This document shows positions 17,888 to 26,789 of a stretch of DNA of 64,000 bases, piece after piece. Within the stretch, counting starts at the first letter, position 1. Every line of letters starts with the position of its first letter. The DNA is from Candidatus Gastranaerophilales bacterium (lineage in GTDB: Bacteria > Cyanobacteriota > Vampirovibrionia > Gastranaerophilales > Gastranaerophilaceae): the NCBI GenBank assembly GCA_944326465.1, contig CALVEB010000009.1, positions 19,098 through 83,097 of the forward strand, written 5' to 3'. The position numbers were made by a program, and so were the translations under genes. The notes beneath the pieces are model-generated. The model was not told the DNA's origin, ran no database searches, and saw only the letters and a program-made list of their open reading frames with translations.

Positions 17888-17916
17888 TTGACAATTATCG
17901 TTTTAAATGATATACA
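17888..17916 (+). promoter_or_regulatory. Promoter for the 209-aa unknown gene
   Basis: TTGACA (17888-17893) and TATACA (17911-17916) are spaced by 17 bases. The gene start at 17950 is about 30 bases after the predicted transcription start, and AGGAAG lies between. The region is shared with the divergent Xre gene. Confidence 0.7.
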
Positions 17917-17949
17917 TGTTCTAACTGGATTCATTTAACTTTAGGAAGT

Positions 17950-18579
17950 ATGGAAAATTTCACTAATAACAGTACAGTTGCGCAAGATTGCCTGACTGAG
18001 TATTTTAAAGCTAACGCTAAGAGCAGATTTAGCACTGAAATAAAAAAATATATCTGGTTTAAGTGCGGAAAGTTTTTAAATCCGACAATGAAAAACAGAT
18101 ATATTAATGAATTTATACAACAAGAAAGCGAAAACTTCATTAATAAGGGAGAAATAAATATTCCTTTTCTTGAGTTTAGACTTTCAATCCCGCATACTTA
18201 TAAGTGCCTGAGCTGTAATGTATATAAACCTGCTTTTAATACAGCCAATCTGATACAAATAAACTTTAATCAATTTAAGATGCAGTTTGATGAAATTTGC
18301 AATTCAGTAACCTCAATACGCAATCTTATTTTCATAAATCCAATTAGGAATACTGATTTTCCTCAAATTTTAGAATACACTGCAAGAAATCCAAAAGTTC
18401 ATTTGATAAAAATTACACCATCAGAATTGACGAATCTTTCTGAGGCACTTATTGACGTACTTAAAAAATACAATCAAAAAGTTTATTTCCATATTAATGA
18501 AAATGATTTACTTGCAGAAGAATTTAAAATTTCTCTAAAAGCTAATAATATAAAATATCAGATAGGAGTAATTGTGTAG
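17950..18579 (+). CDS. Unknown protein divergent from an Xre regulator
   Basis: I do not recognise this 209-residue protein. The N-terminal half is helical and basic. The middle has a CLSC motif (YKCLSCNVY) that might bind metal. The C-terminal half alternates strands and helices (LIFINPIRN, VHLIKITPSEL, KVYFHINENDL), like a Rossmann-like or response-regulator-like fold. It has no signal or membrane segment. The good promoter and the adjacent Xre gene suggest controlled expression. Its codon usage is AT-rich like that of the hicAB neighbourhood, which could mean recent arrival. Confidence 0.65.
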   Translation: MENFTNNSTVAQDCLTEYFKANAKSRFSTEIKKYIWFKCGKFLNPTMKNRYINEFIQQESENFINKGEINIPFLEFRLSIPHTYKCLSCNVYKPAFNTANLIQINFNQFKMQFDEICNSVTSIRNLIFINPIRNTDFPQILEYTARNPKVHLIKITPSELTNLSEALIDVLKKYNQKVYFHINENDLLAEEFKISLKANNIKYQIGVIV

Positions 18580-18644
18580 TGAGCCGATAGAATTTTTGTG
18601 TTATACTCTAAATATCGTGATAACATAAATAAGGAATTATATAA

Positions 18645-19742
18645 ATGCTGAGAACAGGTATAGTCGGCTTGCCGAATGTGGGAAAATCTACTCTTTTTAA
18701 TGCTCTTACAAGCGCAAAAAATGCACAGAGTGCAAATTATCCGTTTTGTACGATAGAGCCAAATGTCGGAGTTGTAAACGTACCGGATGAAAGACTTGAT
18801 ATACTCGCGAAACTTTGTAAAACAGAAGTTATAATACCAACTGCAATTGAGTTTGTGGATATTGCAGGGCTTGTTAAAGGTGCAAGTAAGGGTGAAGGTT
18901 TAGGCAACCAGTTTTTGCATAACATAAGAGAAGTAGATGCAATAATTCAGGTAGTACGTTGTTTTGACGACCCTAATACTATTCACGTGGCCGGCAAAGT
19001 AAATCCGCTTGATGATATTGAAGTTATAAATACAGAACTTGCACTTGCGGACATGGCCTCTGTTGAAAAAAGGCAGGCACGTATATCTAAACAGGCAAAA
19101 GGCGGCGACAAAGCAGCTGTTCTTGAAGATAAAGTTCTGACAAAACTTATGGAACTCTTGTCAGAAGGTACATTTATTAATCTAAAAGATTATTTTAATG
19201 AAGATGAAATAGCTGTTGCAAAACAACTAAATCTTATGTCGACAAAACCTGTAATTTATGCAGCAAATGTTTCAGAATACGATCTGAAAGACGGAAATGA
19301 TTATACAAAACAGGTCAAAGAATATGCAGCAAAACATAATGCGGAAGTAGTTCTCATTTCAGCTAAAATCGAGGAAGAACTGGCTGAATTAGGCACAGAA
19401 GAGGCAAAAGAGTATCTTGCAGAACTTGGTATTGAGGACAGCGGCATTGACAGAATGATAAAATCTGTATATCATCTTTTGAATCTGCGTACATTTATAA
19501 CAGCAGGCGAAAAAGAAGTACATGCCTGGACAATTCCTGCCGGCGCCAAAGCTCCTCAAGCAGCCGGTGTAATCCATACGGATTTTGAAAAAGGTTTTAT
19601 CAGGGCTGAAGTCACATCTTATAAAGATTTTGTGGAATGCGGTTCTTACGCAGCCTGCAAGGATAAAGGTGTTACACGCCTAGAGGGTAAAGATTACGAA
19701 GTTCAGGACGGCGATATTGTACACTTTAGATTTGCCGTATAA
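18645..19742 (+). CDS. ychF: YchF/Obg-like ribosome-associated ATPase
   Basis: YchF is a universally conserved P-loop protein that prefers ATP and binds ribosomes. The 365 residues match the usual length. GIVGLPNVGKSTLFNALT is the first motif, DIAGLVKGAS is the second with its Switch II, and a coiled insert and C-terminal TGS domain (ending VQDGDIVHFRFAV) follow. AAGGAA precedes the ATG. It converges on the SDR gene, with 18 bases between stops. Confidence 0.97.
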   Translation: MLRTGIVGLPNVGKSTLFNALTSAKNAQSANYPFCTIEPNVGVVNVPDERLDILAKLCKTEVIIPTAIEFVDIAGLVKGASKGEGLGNQFLHNIREVDAIIQVVRCFDDPNTIHVAGKVNPLDDIEVINTELALADMASVEKRQARISKQAKGGDKAAVLEDKVLTKLMELLSEGTFINLKDYFNEDEIAVAKQLNLMSTKPVIYAANVSEYDLKDGNDYTKQVKEYAAKHNAEVVLISAKIEEELAELGTEEAKEYLAELGIEDSGIDRMIKSVYHLLNLRTFITAGEKEVHAWTIPAGAKAPQAAGVIHTDFEKGFIRAEVTSYKDFVECGSYAACKDKGVTRLEGKDYEVQDGDIVHFRFAV

Positions 19743-19760
19743 ATGCCGGGAAATCAGACG

Positions 19761-20462
19761 CTATATGCCGACACTTAAACCGGCGCAAATATTTATACCC
19801 TGACCGGTTATTCCTTTTGCCGCGTCAGAGATTAAATATTTACAAAGTTGCGCGACTTCTTCGGGTTTTACAAAACGTCTTTGCGGAATACATTCTATAA
19901 TTTCGTCTTTTGTAAATTCACTATCTTCAATAGAGGCATTTCCTAGTTCAGTATCAACCCAGCCCGGATTTATTGTATTTACCGTAATATTATATTCTGC
20001 AAGCTCCAGCGCAAGAGCCTTTGTTAACCCTAAAAGGCCTGCTTTGCTGGCAGAATAAAGGCTTGCATTTGCTTCTCCCATTACACCTGATATAGAGCCT
20101 ATATTGATTATACGCCCCCAGTTTTGAGATTTCATATATTTTACAGCTTTGCTTATCAGATATGTCGGCGCAATAAGATTTGTCTGATAAATTTTTTGAA
20201 TATCTTCAACTGATGCAGAATCTATATTTTTATATAAGTACTCTCCGGCATTATTTATTAATACATCAATCTGTTTTTCCTCAATAAATTTTGCCAGATT
20301 GTTTATATCTTTTGATAAATCACATACACAAAACCCTTTTGCATTACAGGCAATTAATGTATTCTCATTGCGGCCTGTAACATATAAATTGCCTTCATTT
20401 TTCAGTTCTTCGGCTATTACTTTGCCTATACCTCTTGAGGCACCTGTTACCAGTATATTCAT
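19761..20462 (-). CDS. Short-chain dehydrogenase/reductase (FabG-like)
   Basis: This 233-residue SDR has the cofactor motif TGASRGIG at residues 6-13, NNAG near residue 71, and catalytic YSASK. The small size and C-terminal CAGLSVG are like 3-oxoacyl reductases (FabG), but its position outside a fatty acid cluster leaves the substrate open. It begins directly where the tcdA stop ends (20463), so both are read from one transcript starting at secG or before. Confidence 0.85.
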   Translation of the reverse strand: MNILVTGASRGIGKVIAEELKNEGNLYVTGRNENTLIACNAKGFCVCDLSKDINNLAKFIEEKQIDVLINNAGEYLYKNIDSASVEDIQKIYQTNLIAPTYLISKAVKYMKSQNWGRIINIGSISGVMGEANASLYSASKAGLLGLTKALALELAEYNITVNTINPGWVDTELGNASIEDSEFTKDEIIECIPQRRFVKPEEVAQLCKYLISDAAKGITGQGINICAGLSVGI

Positions 20463-21221
20463 TTATTCATCCTCAGTTATTAATTCTTTTACAATATAGT
20501 ATGCCATAAAAATTCCGGCGCAGCTTGCGACAAACGGTGTGGACGCAGGAGTTATTTTAGTGAATAGTATTTCTTCACCGGATTTTGTATGTATTTTTTC
20601 ATCACAACTTATTTTTTCCTGACAAAAAGGTTTTTCCGTGCTTGCAACAACCGTTATTCCAGTTTCTATACCGCGTTTTTTTAGTTGGTAAATAATATTG
20701 GATACAAAAGGTGCATTCTTGTTTTTTATATCTTTAATATCGCAAATATACAGTTGTGTCGGATCAAGCCTGTTTCCTGCTCCCATTGAACTTATCACAG
20801 GAATATTATGTTTAATACAGGCTTCTAAAAGAGCGATTTTTGAGCGCATTGTATCAATTGCATCGGCTACAAAATCTATATTCTCCGGCAACTTCATATC
20901 AACTGTATAAAAATCATCAATCACATTTATTTTTATATCTGGATTAATATCAGACAATCTCGCACGCCAAACATCAGCTTTATTCTTACCAACAGTTGAA
21001 TGAAGTGCAATAGTTTGACGGTTTATATTTGTGGAAGAGATTTTATCAAAATCAATTATAGTTAATTCACCGACGCCGGCGCGGGCAAGCGCCTCAACAC
21101 AAAAACCGCCGACTCCACCAAGCCCGTATACAGCTATATGTTTGCCGGCAAGTAATTTTTGTTTATCTTTTCCCCAGAAAAGTTCGTTGCGGGAAAATAT
21201 ATCATTAAAAGAACTTTTCAC
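20463..21221 (-). CDS. tcdA: tRNA threonylcarbamoyladenosine dehydratase (TcdA/CsdL)
   Basis: TcdA makes the cyclic form of t6A37 in tRNAs that read ANN codons, using ATP. The 252-residue protein has the E1-like nucleotide fold: VYGLGGVGGFCVEALARAGV, then DFDKISSTNINRQ with the adenylation Arg, and DAIDTMRSKIALLEAC. The opening FSRNELFWGKD is a TcdA mark that separates it from ThiF and MoeB. It lies 9 bases after secG. Confidence 0.92.
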   Translation of the reverse strand: MKSSFNDIFSRNELFWGKDKQKLLAGKHIAVYGLGGVGGFCVEALARAGVGELTIIDFDKISSTNINRQTIALHSTVGKNKADVWRARLSDINPDIKINVIDDFYTVDMKLPENIDFVADAIDTMRSKIALLEACIKHNIPVISSMGAGNRLDPTQLYICDIKDIKNKNAPFVSNIIYQLKKRGIETGITVVASTEKPFCQEKISCDEKIHTKSGEEILFTKITPASTPFVASCAGIFMAYYIVKELITEDE

Positions 21222-21230
21222 AAGTTCTCC

Positions 21231-21455
21231 TTATTTTATAATTCCATATCCTAAAAGGAATGTACATACAAGAAATATTGCAGCAATAATTCCTGTTAAT
21301 TTATTCAAACCTTTTTCAGCACTTTTTTGTGACGCAAATACGTGTGATGCGCCGCCCATGCCTGCAATTCCGTCCCCTTTTGGTGAATGCAGCAATATAA
21401 GTACTATAAGCAATATTGCAGATATTATTTGTATTGTCCAGATAAATGTAACCAT
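21231..21455 (-). CDS. secG: SecG, preprotein translocase subunit
   Basis: SecG is a small inner-membrane partner of SecYE. This 74-residue protein has two membrane helices (about residues 4-22 and 55-72) joined by the typical loop HSPKGDGIAGMGGASHVF. Its start is 3 bases after the NrtR-like stop, so the two genes are tightly coupled. Confidence 0.93.
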   Translation of the reverse strand: MVTFIWTIQIISAILLIVLILLHSPKGDGIAGMGGASHVFASQKSAEKGLNKLTGIIAAIFLVCTFLLGYGIIK

Positions 21456-21458
21456 TGT

Positions 21459-22145
21459 TTATTTTTTCTCCTTGTTTTTAGAAATGAAATGAGCGCGCTT
21501 TGAATTAAGCGTTATATTTTCGAAAGTATAAAGCCTTGCCGGACGCTTTGATGAAGATTTTGTAAATTCGTTTAATTCAATCAGACCGTCTGTAGCAAGT
21601 GCTTTTTTCCTAAAATTACGCTTATCAAGTTTTTTACCCATAATAAGCTCATAAGATTTTTGCATTTCAGTCAGTGTAAATTTTTCGTTCAAGAGCTGAT
21701 AAGCCACAGGACAAATTTCTAATCTTTCGCGTGTCCTTTTCAGCGAGTATTCAATAATTTCTTTGTGGTCGAAAGCCAGAGGCGGCAGGTCTGAGACCTT
21801 ATGCCAGCCAATTTCTGGAGATGTGTTAATTTTGATATCTTCTGCTCTAACTAACGCAAAATATGCACAGGTTATAACCCTTGAATTAGGGTGGCGGAGC
21901 GGATCTCCGAATGTATACAATTGTTCAAGATAAATGTTATCAACGTCAGTACGTTCTTTTAATACGCGTAACGCCGCCTGATCAAGATTTTCGGATAATC
22001 TCACGTATCCGCCGGGTATTGCCCATTTATCTTTAAACGGTTCATTCATACGTTTAACAAGCAATACATGTAAGGCGTTATTTTTCAGCGTTAAAATAAC
22101 TACGTCGACTGTGATTTCGTGTGTTTTTGTCTCATTAAATATCAT
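21459..22145 (-). CDS. NrtR-like Nudix-related transcriptional regulator
   Basis: The 228-residue protein has an N-terminal Nudix-like domain (KDKWAIPGGYVRLSENLDQA) and a C-terminal winged-helix part with KRPARLYTFENITLNSKRAH, the layout of NrtR, which senses ADP-ribose and controls NAD genes. The Nudix box is degenerate: the expected REUxEExGU reads RVLKERTDV, so hydrolase activity is probably lost and ligand sensing kept, as in many NrtR proteins. No NAD gene is nearby. It is the first gene of a run with secG, tcdA and an SDR. Confidence 0.82.
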   Translation of the reverse strand: MIFNETKTHEITVDVVILTLKNNALHVLLVKRMNEPFKDKWAIPGGYVRLSENLDQAALRVLKERTDVDNIYLEQLYTFGDPLRHPNSRVITCAYFALVRAEDIKINTSPEIGWHKVSDLPPLAFDHKEIIEYSLKRTRERLEICPVAYQLLNEKFTLTEMQKSYELIMGKKLDKRNFRKKALATDGLIELNEFTKSSSKRPARLYTFENITLNSKRAHFISKNKEKK

Positions 22146-22302
22146 AATCTTCTACCCTGAAACTATCATATAATAAACAAAATAAAATTTCTTTACAAGA
22201 GTTTAACAATCTTTAACATAAATTTACACAAAAATAAAAAAATGGCAATTCTTATATAACAAATTACTTTATATAAATACGGGGAATATAAAGGGGAAAT
22301 AT

Positions 22303-23259
22303 ATGTGCTCAATATCAACAAATAGTTCTGTTAATAAAATGTCATTTATTAATGCTTATCTGGACGCACAGTTGGAACGATACAGACAAACCTATCAAAC
22401 GCCTGTAATAAAACCGTTTCCGAATTACCCTGTTTCGCAGATCAGAAGCATAAGCGATTTGCCGGTATGGAATTATAAACCGGAGTATCCGCCTATACAA
22501 AGTATCAATGATTTACCTGTATGGAATTATCAGCCAGGAACATCGCATATGACATTATATTCCGCAAATCAAGGAAAAGCTTCTGGTAAAACCTCTACCC
22601 AAAAGCCAACTTCGCTTACTGATCTGGCAACAAATTGGTCGGTCAATCTTCAGTCTGCACAACTTGCTCCGGTAAGCAAACAAGGACAACCTAAAATATC
22701 TGAAAAACAACGACTCAAAAAAGTGTCAATACCTACATATAATGGTAAAAAAACAACTAAAACATTGACAAAAGATTTTGTAGATAAAGTAAAAGATATT
22801 GCAAAGAAAGTAAATTGTGATTATCGCGATTTATTAGGTGTAATGAATAGCGAATCCGGTCTTGATCCAACAGCAAGAAACAGGCACAGCGGTGCGATAG
22901 GTTTGCTGCAATTTACCGGTATTGCGATAAAAGACTTAAATCAGGTTTATGGTATGAATTTAACCAAAGACAAGATTGCGAACATGTCAGCAATGGAACA
23001 GCTTGATCTTGTTGAAAAATATCTGCTTCGCAGTAAGAGTTTCAAATTTAATTCAGGAGAAAAATTAGACAGCGCTGATTTGTATGCAATTGTCTACAGA
23101 CCTGCTTTTGCCGGAAAAAACGTCATCGCGACCAAAAATGACGGCAAAACATATTCCCAAAACCGAGGGCTTGATTTAGACAAAGACGGTATGATAACAC
23201 GTCAGGATCTGGCTATGGCTGTGCAGCGCAAACATATCAATATAAATATGGTTGCATAA
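22303..23259 (+). CDS. Lytic transglycosylase-like (SLT fold) protein with N-terminal repeats
   Basis: The C-terminal half of this 318-residue protein has a lysozyme-like SLT domain: VMNSESGLDPTARN holds the catalytic Glu, then HSGAIGLLQFTG. A DLDKDGMITRQDLAMAV stretch near the end looks like a single EF-hand or dockerin-like calcium loop. The N-terminal part is Pro-, Tyr- and Gln-rich and has two copies of an 18-residue repeat with DLPVWNY. No signal peptide is seen, so if it acts on peptidoglycan it must leave by another route. AAAGGGG precedes the ATG. The stop is 4 bases from the convergent neighbour. Confidence 0.78.
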   Translation: MCSISTNSSVNKMSFINAYLDAQLERYRQTYQTPVIKPFPNYPVSQIRSISDLPVWNYKPEYPPIQSINDLPVWNYQPGTSHMTLYSANQGKASGKTSTQKPTSLTDLATNWSVNLQSAQLAPVSKQGQPKISEKQRLKKVSIPTYNGKKTTKTLTKDFVDKVKDIAKKVNCDYRDLLGVMNSESGLDPTARNRHSGAIGLLQFTGIAIKDLNQVYGMNLTKDKIANMSAMEQLDLVEKYLLRSKSFKFNSGEKLDSADLYAIVYRPAFAGKNVIATKNDGKTYSQNRGLDLDKDGMITRQDLAMAVQRKHININMVA

Positions 23260-23263
23260 ATTT

Positions 23264-23626
23264 CTAACGGAATTTGCTTTCAGGTTTTTGCGTTTTTTTA
23301 TCTTTTGCTCTCTGAATTTTTTCAGTAGACATCCAGGTCTCTCTAAGTTTTTGCAGCGTCAGACCTTTTTCCAGCCATTTTAAAACATAGCGTTCAACAG
23401 GCCCCATTCCGCCCGTGATTTTTTTACCGGTCTCAATACTAAATGTAGCCTCCGATATACCCATTGACACAATAATATGCGGCATACTTTCTCTGTCTGG
23501 ATCCATTGACACATCCAGTGCATTAAACTCGTAACGTTTTACCTTTACTTTAGAACGTGGATCATTCAGCGTATCCAAGATAAAATCTTTTAATTCAATA
23601 GTTAATTCATTCAGCGTTTTAGCCAA
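23264..23626 (-). CDS. Unknown protein, last gene of the ZorAB-like run
   Basis: I do not recognise this 120-residue protein. The N-terminal part is mixed alpha/beta and acidic (DVSMDPDRESMPHIIVSMG). The second half is a helical, basic tail (ERYVLKWLEKGLTLQKLRETW) that ends in a Lys-rich stretch. It has no membrane segment or cysteine. It starts 14 bases after the UPF0210 stop, so it is probably made with the motor pair. It may be an adaptor or nucleic-acid binder, but this is only suggested by charge. Confidence 0.7.
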   Translation of the reverse strand: MAKTLNELTIELKDFILDTLNDPRSKVKVKRYEFNALDVSMDPDRESMPHIIVSMGISEATFSIETGKKITGGMGPVERYVLKWLEKGLTLQKLRETWMSTEKIQRAKDKKTQKPESKFR

Positions 23627-23640
23627 ACTGTATTCCTTTC

Positions 23641-25002
23641 TTAGTTGTTGAGACTGTGGATAGGAGCAGGAATTCGCCCGCCGCGTCTTACGAATTTCGT
23701 TGATGACAAGGTATTTACCGGCATAACCGGAGCTTCGCCAAGCAAGCCGCCGTAATAGATTTTGTCGCCGACATCTTTACCTATAACCGGTATAACTCTA
23801 ACGGCAGTCGTTTTTTTGTTAATCATACCAATCGCCATTTCATCAGCAATAATACCCGCGATAGTGTCAACAGGTGTCTTACCGGGTATTGCTATCATAT
23901 CAAGTCCAACTGAACACACAGATGTCATTGCTTCAAGTTTATCAAATGTCAAACATCCTTTTGTCGCAGCATCTATCATGCCTGCATCTTCTGATACAGG
24001 AATAAACGCGCCGGAAAGTCCTCCGACATGTGAACTTGCCATAATACCGCCTTTTTTTACAGCATCATTAAGCATAGCAAGTGCGGCTGTTGTCCCGTGT
24101 GCTCCGGCATGTTCCAGCCCCATTGCCTGAAAAATTCCTGCTACACTGTCACCTTCTGCAGGTGTTGGTGCCAGCGACAAATCTATTACACCAAACGGGA
24201 TATCCAGACGTTTAGCAAGTTTACGTCCTACAAGTTCTCCGGTTGTTGTTATTTTATATGCAATTTGTTTTATTTTATTTGCCAGAGTGCTCATATCAGC
24301 GTCCTGCGGCAAATCCTCAATCGCTGCTCTTACAACTCCAGGGCCTGAAACTCCAACATTCAAAGCGCATTCAGGTTCTCCATATCCGCAAAATGCTCCT
24401 GCCATAAACGGATTGTCGCCGGCAGAATTGCAGAATACCACAAGTTTTGCCGCGCCAATACAGTCTCTGTCTTTTGTAAGTTCAGCGGATTGTTTAATTA
24501 TTTCCGCCATTTTTAAAACAGCGTCCATATTTATTCCGGCTTTAGATGAGGCCAGATTGACAGAAGAACAGAGGCGTTCTGTTTGCGCAAGTGCTTCCGG
24601 TATGCTCTCTATCAAAAGCTCATCACCACGGGTTAATCCTTTTTCTACAAGTGCAGAAAAACCGCCGACAAAGTTCACGCCTACATCCAAGGCCGCTTTA
24701 TCAAGTGTTTTGGCAATCTTTACATAATCCGGATTTTTACAGGATTCTCCGACGATTGAAACCGGCGTTACTGCAATTCTTTTATTTATAATAGGAATGG
24801 AATAATCATTTTCCAATTCATTTGCATATTCAACCAGATTTCCTGCATATTTTGTTATTTTATTATATATTTTTTCACAAACTTCGTCACAATCTTCAGC
24901 CGCGCAGTCACGAAGGCTTATTGCCATCGTTGTTGTCCTGATGTCAAGATTATGAAGTTTTATCATATTGATAGTTTCTAATATATTATCCTGATTTATC
25001 AT
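23641..25002 (-). CDS. UPF0210/PFL-family protein
   Basis: This 453-residue protein is a conserved UPF0210 (DUF711) family member, of the usual length. Recognisable parts are [15 protein letters not shown] near the N-terminus, [15 protein letters not shown] in the middle, and VDLIAIPG-like [13 protein letters not shown] toward the end. The fold is related to glycyl radical enzymes such as pyruvate formate-lyase, but no glycyl radical loop is evident and no function is established. Many genomes place an ACT-domain gene upstream; here an OmpA/MotB-type gene is upstream, 3 bases away. Confidence 0.9.
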   Translation of the reverse strand: MINQDNILETINMIKLHNLDIRTTTMAISLRDCAAEDCDEVCEKIYNKITKYAGNLVEYANELENDYSIPIINKRIAVTPVSIVGESCKNPDYVKIAKTLDKAALDVGVNFVGGFSALVEKGLTRGDELLIESIPEALAQTERLCSSVNLASSKAGINMDAVLKMAEIIKQSAELTKDRDCIGAAKLVVFCNSAGDNPFMAGAFCGYGEPECALNVGVSGPGVVRAAIEDLPQDADMSTLANKIKQIAYKITTTGELVGRKLAKRLDIPFGVIDLSLAPTPAEGDSVAGIFQAMGLEHAGAHGTTAALAMLNDAVKKGGIMASSHVGGLSGAFIPVSEDAGMIDAATKGCLTFDKLEAMTSVCSVGLDMIAIPGKTPVDTIAGIIADEMAIGMINKKTTAVRVIPVIGKDVGDKIYYGGLLGEAPVMPVNTLSSTKFVRRGGRIPAPIHSLNN

Positions 25003-25005
25003 CTG

Positions 25006-25689
25006 TTAAAATCCCAGCATATTTTTGATGTCCCACGTATTTACTTTCAATTTCAATTCAACACGGCGGCTCTTTGCGTAATCTTCTTTTCCGTTTACCA
25101 TAATCGGTTCTGTAAAACTCTTACCTTCCACAACAAGCTTTTGACGTAAATCTTCACTATGTTTTTTGTCAAAATTAGTTTTAAACATATATTCGGCAAC
25201 CGAATTGGCACGTTTAAGGCTTAATTCCATATTACGGACAAACTGTTCATCCTTAGTTGACAATCCTGCAAAAGATTGGGAATCTGTATGTCCCTGCACA
25301 ACAATATTAGCAATATTCTCGTCTAATTCCGGTTTCGTAAAAATTGTGTTTACATAAATAGGGACTAATTTATCTAAATATTCCTGTCCACGTTTGGAAA
25401 GAGTCCAGCTGTTAACATCAAACAACTCAAGGTCAGAAATTTTAATATCGCCTGTCATTTTGTCAACTTCCGCATTAATATCAGCATCTTTCAGTTTATC
25501 TGCCAATTCTTCAACTGCCTCCATCTGTTGTTGTTTTTGATGAACAGAGGTTTGTGTAAACCCTGTCATGGCAAGTACGAACAGCGTCATAAATACGCAG
25601 GCCAGACCGAGCATCAAGTCAGACATCGTTACCCAGAAGATATTTTCTTCTTCTCCGCCTTCGCCACCTTTTTTTGCCATCATTGCCAT
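25006..25689 (-). CDS. ZorB-like/MotB-like protein with OmpA C-terminal domain
   Basis: This 227-residue protein has a short cytoplasmic N-terminus, one membrane helix with an acidic residue at its start (VTMSDLMLGLACVFMTLFVL), a linker, and an OmpA-like peptidoglycan-binding domain with VVQGHTDSQSFAGLS and a final RRVELKLKV. This is the layout of MotB and ZorB, the anchored inner subunits of ion-driven motors. The Asp is the candidate ion-binding residue. It is 22 bases downstream of the ZorA-like gene. Neither flagellar genes nor zorC, zorD or zorE genes are in the window. Confidence 0.82.
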   Translation of the reverse strand: MAMMAKKGGEGGEEENIFWVTMSDLMLGLACVFMTLFVLAMTGFTQTSVHQKQQQMEAVEELADKLKDADINAEVDKMTGDIKISDLELFDVNSWTLSKRGQEYLDKLVPIYVNTIFTKPELDENIANIVVQGHTDSQSFAGLSTKDEQFVRNMELSLKRANSVAEYMFKTNFDKKHSEDLRQKLVVEGKSFTEPIMVNGKEDYAKSRRVELKLKVNTWDIKNMLGF

Positions 25690-25711
25690 AACTTAATTCC
25701 TCTTACCTTAC

Positions 25712-26623
25712 TTAAAACAAATCATCCACATCATCAGATTTTCCGGCAGCTTTTGCGGTTTCTTTCATCTGTTTATTCAACTGGTTAACACCGTAAATCA
25801 GGTTTTCCAGATACGGAACAAGGTTGCTTGCAATACCGGAATTCAACGCTATTTTAAAGTTATCCGGCAATACTCCGATTAAATTTGATACGGCATTATT
25901 CTGAATTTTCGTTTCTTTCAATAATTCCAGTAAGAATTTTTCTGATGAAATGTTATCAAACAATTTTGCCATTTTATCCTGACACATTTCCATTGTTTTC
26001 TGACAGAATTTGTTATACAGAATTTTTTCAAATGACATAAATATCAAGGATGATGCTACCGCGAATACAGATACAAGCGCCGCAACCTGCATGGAACTCA
26101 TCAATTCCGCAACTGATGAAATCGTTCTTTCCTGTGATGAAAAGTCGATTTTACCGAACGCAACCGCGATGTTCATAAATGTAAACAACGGACCAAAACC
26201 TGTCAAAATTGTCGGTACACTTTGTAAAAACTTAAAGTTAAATTTTGAGGTTATCAAACTTTCTGAGTTAAAGAAGTATAACGGATCAACTGTCGTTTGT
26301 ATATTCTGTACAGTAGAGGATACCTCTTTATATGTCAGGTCATTATCTTTAGTCTTTAATGCCACCGATTCCGAAAACACAAGTGTATTCTTAAATTCAA
26401 GCCAGCTTGCCGAAACATAAGGATTGTTGCACATCCACTCATCTATTTCTTTAAATCTGAAATTCAAATCACTCTTCTTGAAATCTTTTATAAAGTTATA
26501 GAAATGAAGCAGTTCTTTTTTTACATAGCTATATTTACGCGCACAAAATATAGTTGAAAAAATGAATGTAAAAATAACTATTAATATAGGCGGGTCTTTT
26601 ACAACGTGCATTAATATATTCAT
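25712..26623 (-). CDS. ZorA-like/MotA-TolQ-ExbB superfamily protein
   Basis: This 303-residue protein has one helix near the N-terminus and a pair of helices around the motif SVPTILTGFGPLFTFMNIAV, which matches the ZorA/MotA signature (pro, then gly-rich helix). A second helix pair QVAALVSVFAVASSLIFMSF follows, then a long cytoplasmic helical tail. That tail is typical of ZorA rather than ExbB. The start at 26623 has GGAGA upstream. With the OmpA-type partner it should form a proton- or sodium-driven 5:2 motor in the inner membrane. It could serve phage defence, as in Zorya, or an unknown envelope task. Confidence 0.78.
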   Translation of the reverse strand: MNILMHVVKDPPILIVIFTFIFSTIFCARKYSYVKKELLHFYNFIKDFKKSDLNFRFKEIDEWMCNNPYVSASWLEFKNTLVFSESVALKTKDNDLTYKEVSSTVQNIQTTVDPLYFFNSESLITSKFNFKFLQSVPTILTGFGPLFTFMNIAVAFGKIDFSSQERTISSVAELMSSMQVAALVSVFAVASSLIFMSFEKILYNKFCQKTMEMCQDKMAKLFDNISSEKFLLELLKETKIQNNAVSNLIGVLPDNFKIALNSGIASNLVPYLENLIYGVNQLNKQMKETAKAAGKSDDVDDLF

Positions 26624-26750
26624 GATAATTTCTCCGATTCTATGTCTGATAAAATCATAACATAATATTATCGACAATGCAAAGTATTAATTTTTAAAAT
26701 ATTTAAATTGCCGGATGTGCTTATATTAATTTATACCTGAAGGGGATTAT

Positions 26751-26789
26751 TTGCGCTGTAAAAACATTTACAATTTGTGTATAGCGCAA
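26751..26789 (+). promoter_or_regulatory. Nested inverted repeat ending at a start codon
   Basis: Arms TTGCGCT (26751-26757) and AGCGCAA (26783-26789) enclose a second hairpin TGTAAA/TTTACA (26757-26762 and 26767-26772). The last A of the outer arm is the A of the ATG at 26789. It could be an operator or an RNA hairpin that hides the start. Confidence 0.45.

Noticed and set aside
25712..26623. Flagellar stator MotA
   Set aside because: No flagellar genes are in the window, and the long C-terminal tail with a ZorA-type helix motif fits ZorA-like better than MotA.
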